Positions 1 through 5,375 of a stretch of DNA of 5,375 nucleotides are shown here, in pieces. This stretch comes from Neptuniibacter sp. (lineage in GTDB: Bacteria; Pseudomonadota; Gammaproteobacteria; Pseudomonadales; Balneatricaceae). The position numbers and the translations under genes are program-made. Every line of letters begins with the position of its first letter. Positions within the stretch are counted from its first letter, which is position 1. The notes beneath the pieces are model-generated. The model was not told the origin of the DNA. It ran no database searches and saw only the letters and a program-made list of their open reading frames with translations. The stretch spans positions 1 through 5,375 of the forward strand of contig JAIBDV010000236.1 of assembly GCA_024686055.1 (NCBI GenBank), read 5' to 3'.

Positions 1-454
1 CGTTCTGGTGTTCAAGGTCCCAGCCCGTGCGAATTTTCAGTGTGACGGGCAGCGTTACGGCCGCCACCACGCTGTGCAATATTTCTGCCACCAGCGCTTC
101 GTCTTTCAGCAGGGCGGACCCGGCTGCTTTATTACACACTTTTTTTGCCGGGCAACCCATATTAATGTCGATAATCTGGGCGCCACGTTCGGCATTCATC
201 CGTGCGGCATCTGCCATCATCTGCGGGTCGCCGCCCGCAATCTGTACAGATCTGGGTTCCGCTTCGCCCTGATGGTTAAGGCGAAGGCTGGACTTGCGTG
301 TGTTCCACAGGCGGGTGTCCGCCGTCACCATTTCCGACACCACCAGGCCAGCACCAAGCTGACGACAGAGGTTGCGAAAGGGCTGATCTGTGACGCCTGC
401 CATTGGCGCCAGAATGACCTGACTGTCAATGGCGTAGGGGCCGATCTGAAACAT
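1..454 (-). CDS. dusB: tRNA-dihydrouridine synthase B, N-terminal part (cut by window edge)
   Basis: DusB is an FMN-dependent cytoplasmic enzyme that reduces a uridine in the tRNA D-loop to dihydrouridine using NADPH. The 151 codons present match the start of the family closely. They include the FMN-binding segment ILAPMAGVTDQPFR at residues 14-27, VSEMVT at 40-45, the QIAGGDP loop at 71-77, and the hallmark INMGCPAKKV at 97-106, where Cys101 is the predicted catalytic acid that protonates the uracil ring. The fragment ends in LKIRTGW, also typical, and then runs off the left edge, so roughly the second half is missing. The start is the ATG at 454-452: the encoded MFQIG aligns with the usual N-terminus, and an AGGTG Shine-Dalgarno lies 4 bases upstream (463-459). 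It follows the DUF3426 gene after 133 bases that contain a promoter candidate. In relatives fis lies immediately downstream; that would be outside this window. Identification is firm; the B subtype rests on sequence similarity and the prmA neighbourhood. Confidence 0.96.
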   Translation of the reverse strand, partial: MFQIGPYAIDSQVILAPMAGVTDQPFRNLCRQLGAGLVVSEMVTADTRLWNTRKSSLRLNHQGEAEPRSVQIAGGDPQMMADAARMNAERGAQIIDINMGCPAKKVCNKAAGSALLKDEALVAEILHSVVAAVTLPVTLKIRTGWDLEHQN

Positions 455-533
455 ACTGCACCTAAATTTGGGTAAAAGAATCTCTGCGCAACACTCAGGT
501 CGCGTTCAAAGTACTCATTCAGGAAGGGGAGCA

Positions 534-561
534 ATGATACCGATTAGGGCCACGCTGTCCA
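534..561 (-). promoter_or_regulatory. Candidate sigma70 promoter for dusB (and fis beyond the window)
   Basis: Read on the minus strand, TGGACA (561-556, 5 of 6 against TTGACA) is followed after 16 bases by TATCAT (539-534, 5 of 6 against TATAAT). The predicted start lies near 527, in a run of four C residues on the transcript (529-526), giving a leader of roughly 70 bases before the dusB ATG. It sits in the only long gap between the minus-strand genes. That supports a separate promoter for dusB and its presumed partner fis, as in E. coli. This is a consensus match by eye, with no experimental support. Confidence 0.5.
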
Positions 562-587
562 AGGGGATTTTGCTGCTTTTTTAACCA

Positions 588-1733
<1,146 letters not shown>

Positions 1734-1767
1734 CCGTTATCCTTTTGTTTCTGGGCTGAAAGGCCGA

Positions 1768-2661
1768 TTAGCGTTTGGTGCCGGTTACCCGGATCCAGTC
1801 GTCTTTCTCCACCACCGGCTCAAGTTCGAACCACGCGCTGTAGGTATCAACGATGTCCTGCGCCTGATTGGAAAGCAGCCCGGACAGTGCCAGTCGGCCG
1901 CCTGTTTTGAGGTGGCTGGCAATAATCGGGGCCAGCTCGATCAGAGGGCCGGCCAGGATATTGGCGACCAGGTAATCAACTTCGACGGCCGGGGCGTTTT
2001 CCGGCAGCCATGCGTCGAGTCGGCTTTCTGCCAGTTTGTTGCGTTGCAGGTTATCCCGCGTGGCCTGTAAGGCCTGAACATCGATATCGATGGCGGTGAC
2101 ATGCTCAGCGCCCAGCAGCAGTGCGGCGATGCCCAGAATGCCAGAGCCGCAGCCAAAATCGACCACCTGTTTGCCGTCCAGTACTTCGCCATCAAGCCAG
2201 TTCAGACACAGTGCGGTGGTGGGGTGGGTACCGGTGCCGAAGGCCAGCCCCGGGTCCAGCATCAGGTTTACAGCATCAGGCTCAGGCGCTTCACGCCAGC
2301 TTGGGCACACCCAGAGGCGGTTACCGAACTGCATGGGATGGTAGTTTTCCATCCAGGCTCGCTCCCAGTCTTTATCTTCAAGGATTTCGGCTTTCACGCT
2401 GGGCATCGGGCTGTCAGCAAACAGCTGCTGATGCGCCTGATCAATAAATTTCCGGGTTTGCTGCAGATCATGGCTGGCATCAAACAGGCCGGTAATGGTG
2501 GTATGGCTCCACAATGGGGTGGTGCCCAGCTCTGGCTCAAAGATGGGATGATCTTTGGTGTCTTCGAAGGTGACGGCTGCGCAGCCAGCCGCCAGCAGGA
2601 TATCTTCGTACTGTTCAGACCGTTCCGGGGTGATCTCAATCTTGATTTGTAGCCAGGGCAT
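1768..2661 (-). CDS. prmA: Ribosomal protein L11 methyltransferase PrmA
   Basis: PrmA is a cytoplasmic class I SAM-dependent methyltransferase that trimethylates amino groups of ribosomal protein L11. The 297-residue product is close to the usual length (E. coli about 293). The N-terminal substrate-recognition domain carries LEDKDWERAWMENYHPMQFG from about residue 94. It is followed by DPGLAFGTGTHPTT (136-149), the SAM-binding glycine loop VDFGCGSGILG (167-177), the acidic ribose-contact end AIDID (190-194) and the substrate loop VANILAGPL (232-240, Asn234). It ends VVEKDDWIRVTGTKR, as in the family. I chose the ATG at 2661 because MPWLQIKIE aligns with the MPWIQLKL start of E. coli PrmA. An in-frame ATG at 2673 would add four residues and has an equally weak GGA-type ribosome-binding site. 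It lies 68 bases after the ChaN-like gene and 34 bases before the DUF3426 gene. Homologues often follow accC; that gene is not seen here. Confidence 0.97.
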   Translation of the reverse strand: MPWLQIKIEITPERSEQYEDILLAAGCAAVTFEDTKDHPIFEPELGTTPLWSHTTITGLFDASHDLQQTRKFIDQAHQQLFADSPMPSVKAEILEDKDWERAWMENYHPMQFGNRLWVCPSWREAPEPDAVNLMLDPGLAFGTGTHPTTALCLNWLDGEVLDGKQVVDFGCGSGILGIAALLLGAEHVTAIDIDVQALQATRDNLQRNKLAESRLDAWLPENAPAVEVDYLVANILAGPLIELAPIIASHLKTGGRLALSGLLSNQAQDIVDTYSAWFELEPVVEKDDWIRVTGTKR

Positions 2662-2729
2662 CGGGTTTTCCATGTAGTTCCAGTGATAGTTGCCAAGTAT
2701 CGCGTATTTAAGGCTGCCAGGGGAGGGGC

Positions 2730-3674
2730 TCAGCTGCGTTTCGCTGCCTTTTGCTCCATCTGCGCCCGCATTTGTGCACAGTAATCGATGTCATTCTGCT
2801 TCGGTGTCAGCCACAGGTAGTCGGCCTGCTGTTTATTGCTGTAATCCGCCGGGCTGGTTTTTCCGGCCTGTACCTCGGCCAGTAATACCACAGCCTGACT
2901 CAGGTTCGGTTGTCTGGCAGTAAGGTGCACCGGCACGCTGAGGTCTTTACGCACATGAAAGCCACCGGCTATCAGCACCGCGCCCTGGTCGGTACGGTTG
3001 TCCAGCATCGCGCTGGCCATACTGGCATCGCGTGCCAGCTGTACATTGACCATGGGTTTGAGGGTGTCGCGGGGCATCAGCTCGCAATGATTACGGTAAA
3101 CCTCGCTGTGAATCTGCTGGCGGACATTATCGGCGATAGTCGTCAGAGTGGAAAAGCGGCTGTCACTCAGTGCGTTGGGTTCGCGTTTATAGATTGCTCT
3201 GATTGTCTGGCGGTTGATATTCCCGCCAATCAGTGGCGCCATGTTTTGTCGGGTTAGCTGAAATAGCGGGCCATAATCAGGCCAGGGCCAGCTTTGCTTA
3301 TCCCACTGCAGCCTGGTTTTCATCCGGCTGAGGGGCTCATCAGTGGAAAGTGTATCCAGCAGCGGCTGTTGTTTGTCGGTCAGCATTTCAAAAACAATGG
3401 CGGGCTTATTCAGGCCCTGGGTCAGGGCTTTTATCAACCGCGCTTCGAGTTGGTGATGATCATTATTATCATGTTTCTCACCAATCAAAATAAGCGTGCT
3501 GAGGCGGAGCCGGTTTATCAGCTCAGCTTCGCTGATGATTTGTTGCTGGTTCAGATCATAAATGTGCCCGACCATCGGATGGCCCTGTAGCAGCGGTGCC
3601 TGCCAGTTCTGTGCGCAGGCGAGGGGGCAACACAGCATAAGAAAAGCGAAATAGGTGAGGGGGGCTTGCTTCAT
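2730..3674 (-). CDS. ChaN-family (DUF399) exported protein, possible haem-binding lipoprotein
   Basis: The 314-residue product matches the ChaN/DUF399 family. The motifs are LILIGEKHDNNDHHQLEARL (61-80, with Glu66, His68, His73 and His74), IVFEML (93-98), WPDYGPLFQ (131-139), HCELMP (196-201), VQLARDASMASAM (211-223) and IAGGFHVRKDLSVPVHL (235-251, with His240 and His250). The Campylobacter ChaN member is reported to bind haem and is thought to act in iron uptake; a role here is only inferred. The N-terminus has a hydrophobic stretch (about 6-21) followed by an Ala-Cys-Ala/Gln junction at 19-22. This fits signal peptidase I better than a standard lipobox, so the product may be soluble in the periplasm rather than lipidated. 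The ATG at 3674 has a clear GGAG 6 bases upstream (3684-3681). It is co-directional with prmA but has no evident functional tie to it. No Fur box was recognised upstream. Confidence 0.88.
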   Translation of the reverse strand: MKQAPLTYFAFLMLCCPLACAQNWQAPLLQGHPMVGHIYDLNQQQIISEAELINRLRLSTLILIGEKHDNNDHHQLEARLIKALTQGLNKPAIVFEMLTDKQQPLLDTLSTDEPLSRMKTRLQWDKQSWPWPDYGPLFQLTRQNMAPLIGGNINRQTIRAIYKREPNALSDSRFSTLTTIADNVRQQIHSEVYRNHCELMPRDTLKPMVNVQLARDASMASAMLDNRTDQGAVLIAGGFHVRKDLSVPVHLTARQPNLSQAVVLLAEVQAGKTSPADYSNKQQADYLWLTPKQNDIDYCAQMRAQMEQKAAKRS

Positions 3675-3876
3675 TATCTGCTCCAGAATTTCAGTGGCTT
3701 TTAGCAGTTTATCAGCGAATCCCGGCTGTGCTTTCTATCCGGTTGATTTTAGTTGCCGAACCAGCGGGGAGATAGGGTGCTATGTTGTTGATTGTACTGT
3801 CTCTGTGACCATGAATTATGAGTGATTGTTAATCTGTAGGAGGGTTACATCTGGCTGATAAAGCGGGTAATCTATA

Positions 3877-3917
3877 ACGCTCTGGCTATGATTTTTCGAG
3901 CGTATGGATACGAGCTC
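3877..3917. repeat. Overlapping inverted repeats (possible operator or alternative hairpins)
   Basis: ACGCTC (3877-3882) is the reverse complement of GAGCGT (3898-3903), with a 15-base loop. The second arm also belongs to a tighter structure: CGTAT (3901-3905) and ATACG (3908-3912) are perfect inverted arms separated by GG. GAGC (3898-3901) can additionally pair with GCTC (3914-3917), with a 2-base bulge. The two foldings share bases and are mutually exclusive. Arms this short can arise by chance; function is unproven. Confidence 0.35.
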
Positions 3918-3923
3918 TGATGT

Positions 3924-3934
3924 GCGATTATCGC
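3924..3934. repeat. Perfect 5-1-5 palindrome GCGATTATCGC
   Basis: GCGAT (3924-3928) and ATCGC (3930-3934) are perfect inverted arms around one central T, seven bases after the preceding inverted-repeat cluster. Its place in a divergent intergenic region is compatible with an operator half-site pair. No known regulator site was recognised, and chance is a real alternative. Confidence 0.3.
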
Positions 3935-3976
3935 TGTTAAAGCTACCTGCTCAGTGAAATCCGGGTGCGGAAAAGA

Positions 3977-4002
3977 CCGCTTAGAATTGAAGTTAAAAGC
4001 GG
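3977..4002 (+). repeat. Inverted repeat upstream of the NYN-LOTUS gene (possible leader hairpin)
   Basis: CCGCTT (3977-3982) and AAGCGG (3997-4002) are perfect 6-base arms around a 14-base AT-rich loop, ending 47 bases before the chosen ATG of the downstream gene. If transcription starts upstream of it, the RNA could form a modest hairpin in the leader. No U-tract follows, so it does not look like an intrinsic terminator. Confidence 0.3.
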
Positions 4003-4049
4003 CAATATTGACTCAGTCTTTATGGCACATAAAAAAGGTTTATATTTAT

Positions 4050-5375
4050 ATGGATTCGAGAGAACAGATAGCGCTTTTTATTGATTTAGAGAATTTTGCC
4101 GGATTTTGCCTTGAATTTGGCCAGCCACTTGATCTTAGTTATGATTTAAAGAAGCTTACAGAGCATGGGCGGATTGTTATCAGACGGTCATTTGGTGATA
4201 TTTATAAAATTCCAGTGAGCGACGGTAAAAAACAAGCAATTCGGTCGATGCTGCAGAATAATCTGATTCAGCATGAAGATGTACGGTATATAAATAGCTA
4301 CAAAAACTCATCTGATATCCGGCTTATTATTGAAGCACTTTCGGTTGCTTATACCAATCCAACCATAGACACCTACGCTGTAGTTGCTGATGATCGTGAT
4401 TTCGTCCCTGTATTCAACAAGTTACGTGAAATTGGTAAAAATGTAATCGGGATTGGTGGTACTAAAGATGCGACCAAAGAGTTCTATACCAGTGCCTGCG
4501 ACCGTTTTTATTACCATGGCACATTGTCGGAGCAGAGCCGCGCCATTCAGGTGGCTAAAGCCGAAGTAAAAACAGGCAACTCCAGTGACTATTCGGCCGA
4601 AACGTCCGATGAAAATGCCAGTGATGAATTACTATCACTGTTAATTGAAGCAGCACGGGTTGTGGAAAGCAATGGTCACCAGGTACTGGGTGCTCGCGTT
4701 GCAGCGATGATGAAAAACTTGAAGTCTGACTTTGACTATAAAGAGTATGGCTTCCCATCGTTTAAAGATGTTTGCCTCTATGCTGAAGAGCAGGGATTGA
4801 TTGTACTGCGTGAGTCAGAAAGCCTGGACTTTATCATTGGCTGCAACGATGACGAGATCGAGACGTACTTCAGCACCCGTCGGGTAGCAGAGCCTGAAAC
4901 AGTGGGCCATGAAGGTGATATCACGGGCATCGCTGATTTCTATCGCGATTTTGTGGTCGGCAAGCTCAAAGCGCAAATTCTGGATGAGCATGATCGCTTT
5001 AAGATATATGGCGAGGTGATGACCCAGCTGGCGCTGGATGCGAATCCGGTATTGCTGGCGGAGCTGTCCAGCCGGGTATGTAAAAGCCTGCAGCTGTTTG
5101 ATGAAGATAAGAGCCGTTCAGTCTACAAGCTATTGTACGGTCTGTACCGTGGTCGTTCTTTCCGTTGTGCCTTTGGTGGCACTCAGTATAACCCGCTGGT
5201 GGTGGAAGTCAGTGTCGACCTGGATGAGATGGATCGTCGCTTTATCTACAACACTTTGCAGGTCTATAGCCGCGAGAACCGTACCGCGCCGTTCAAGAGT
5301 GAAGCCTGGTCGATGGTGTTCTTCGGGGATACAGAGCATGTCGAACTGATTGAAGGGGTGTATTACAGCGACTGA
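4050..5375 (+). CDS. NYN-domain (PIN-like) nuclease with LOTUS/OST-HTH domain and unknown C-terminal region
   Basis: This is a predicted cytoplasmic RNA-acting nuclease of 441 residues. Residues 6-156 form a NYN domain (PIN-like fold, LabA/MARF1 relatives). The acidic metal-binding positions are visible: Asp12 in LFIDLEN, Asp89 in NSSDIRLIIEAL, and Asp114, Asp115 and Asp117 in VVADDRDFVPVF. GIGG and the closing DRFYY follow. Residues 157-190 are a polar linker. Residues 191-265 resemble a LOTUS/OST-HTH RNA-binding domain, with a helical start (ELLSLLIEAARVV) and the core YKEYGFPSFKDVCLYAEEQGLI. Residues 290-441 I do not recognise; they contain helical segments and a Tyr/Arg-rich stretch (VYKLLYGLYRGRSF, 358-371). 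The ATG at 4050 starts just before the conserved first strand and has AAAAGG 11 bases upstream. A GTG at 3954 would add 32 residues that look unlike the family, with no ribosome-binding site. It diverges from the ChaN-like gene. The first half is clearly AT-richer than the second. The native RNA target is unknown. Confidence 0.9.
   Translation: MDSREQIALFIDLENFAGFCLEFGQPLDLSYDLKKLTEHGRIVIRRSFGDIYKIPVSDGKKQAIRSMLQNNLIQHEDVRYINSYKNSSDIRLIIEALSVAYTNPTIDTYAVVADDRDFVPVFNKLREIGKNVIGIGGTKDATKEFYTSACDRFYYHGTLSEQSRAIQVAKAEVKTGNSSDYSAETSDENASDELLSLLIEAARVVESNGHQVLGARVAAMMKNLKSDFDYKEYGFPSFKDVCLYAEEQGLIVLRESESLDFIIGCNDDEIETYFSTRRVAEPETVGHEGDITGIADFYRDFVVGKLKAQILDEHDRFKIYGEVMTQLALDANPVLLAELSSRVCKSLQLFDEDKSRSVYKLLYGLYRGRSFRCAFGGTQYNPLVVEVSVDLDEMDRRFIYNTLQVYSRENRTAPFKSEAWSMVFFGDTEHVELIEGVYYSD

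Larger units (their letters stand above)
3675..4049. other. Divergent intergenic region between the ChaN-like and NYN-LOTUS genes
   Basis: These 375 bases separate two divergent genes. I found no credible coding gene: only very short open frames (for example MNYE at 3811-3825, MIFRAYGYEL at 3888-3920 and MCDYRC at 3920-3940). The sequence is AT-richer than the minus-strand genes. It must carry the promoters for both flanking genes, but no -35/-10 pair with good spacing stood out in either direction. It holds several small inverted repeats (3877-3934 and 3977-4002) and a strong Shine-Dalgarno-like AGGAGGG at 3838-3844 without a standard start codon after it. Confidence 0.75.

Noticed and set aside
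8..475. 155-codon plus-strand open frame
   Set aside because: It is antisense to dusB, whose conserved motifs cover the whole stretch; the encoded peptide has no recognisable features.
3452..3475. Fur-box-like GATAAT/ATGAT palindromic stretch in the ChaN-like gene
   Set aside because: It lies deep inside the coding region and arises from the codons for the conserved His-Asp-Asn-Asn-Asp-His-His segment, so the similarity to a Fur site is most simply coincidental.
3977..4020. Intrinsic terminator from the CCGCTT/AAGCGG hairpin
   Set aside because: The stem is short with a 14-base loop, and no U-tract follows.
4008..4035. TTGACT-16-TAAAAA as a promoter for the NYN-LOTUS gene
   Set aside because: The -35 is good, but the -10 is weak, and the start would fall about 8 bases before the ATG, removing the ribosome-binding site.
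3954..4049. GTG start at 3954 giving a 473-residue NYN-LOTUS protein
   Set aside because: The extra 32 residues do not resemble the family N-terminus, no Shine-Dalgarno precedes the GTG, and the stretch contains an inverted repeat; the ATG at 4050 sits just before the conserved first strand.

Overview
The window is about 5.4 kb of what looks like a chromosomal segment from a gammaproteobacterium. The main evidence is the minus-strand order prmA, a DUF3426 zinc-ribbon membrane protein, then dusB. This extends the prmA-dusB-fis neighbourhood of E. coli, and the version with the DUF3426 gene in the middle is the arrangement I associate with Pseudomonas-like and Oceanospirillales-like lineages. 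The species cannot be fixed from the sequence. Overall base composition is moderate (roughly half GC by eye), with an AT-richer stretch around 3.8-4.5 kb.

Layout. Positions 1-454 (minus) hold the N-terminal part of dusB, which runs off the left edge. Positions 455-587 are a gap with a good sigma70-type promoter candidate pointing at dusB. Positions 588-1733 (minus) encode the DUF3426 protein: an N-terminal zinc ribbon, a long Ala/Lys/Gln/Pro linker containing a pure hexanucleotide repeat, one membrane helix and a C-terminal DUF3426 domain. Positions 1768-2661 (minus) are prmA, which methylates ribosomal protein L11. Positions 2730-3674 (minus) encode an exported ChaN-family (DUF399) protein. 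Positions 3675-4049 are a divergent intergenic region with no recognisable gene but several small inverted repeats and an orphan Shine-Dalgarno-like sequence. Positions 4050-5375 (plus) encode a complete 441-residue protein with an N-terminal NYN (PIN-like) nuclease domain, a LOTUS/OST-HTH RNA-binding domain and a C-terminal region I do not recognise. The window ends exactly at its stop codon.

How the genes fit together. The minus-strand genes are closely spaced and could be read as one unit, with dusB also having its own promoter. PrmA and DusB both modify the translation apparatus (L11 methylation, tRNA dihydrouridine). The DUF3426 protein sits between them without a known function. The ChaN-like gene is co-directional but has no obvious functional link. 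The divergent NYN-LOTUS gene is the least conventional element: a predicted RNA-acting nuclease with an uncharacterised C-terminus and a marked base-composition gradient. I see no CRISPR array, tRNA, rRNA, insertion sequence or recognisable defence operon. Nothing here proves a new system; the NYN-LOTUS protein is the best candidate for something undescribed.
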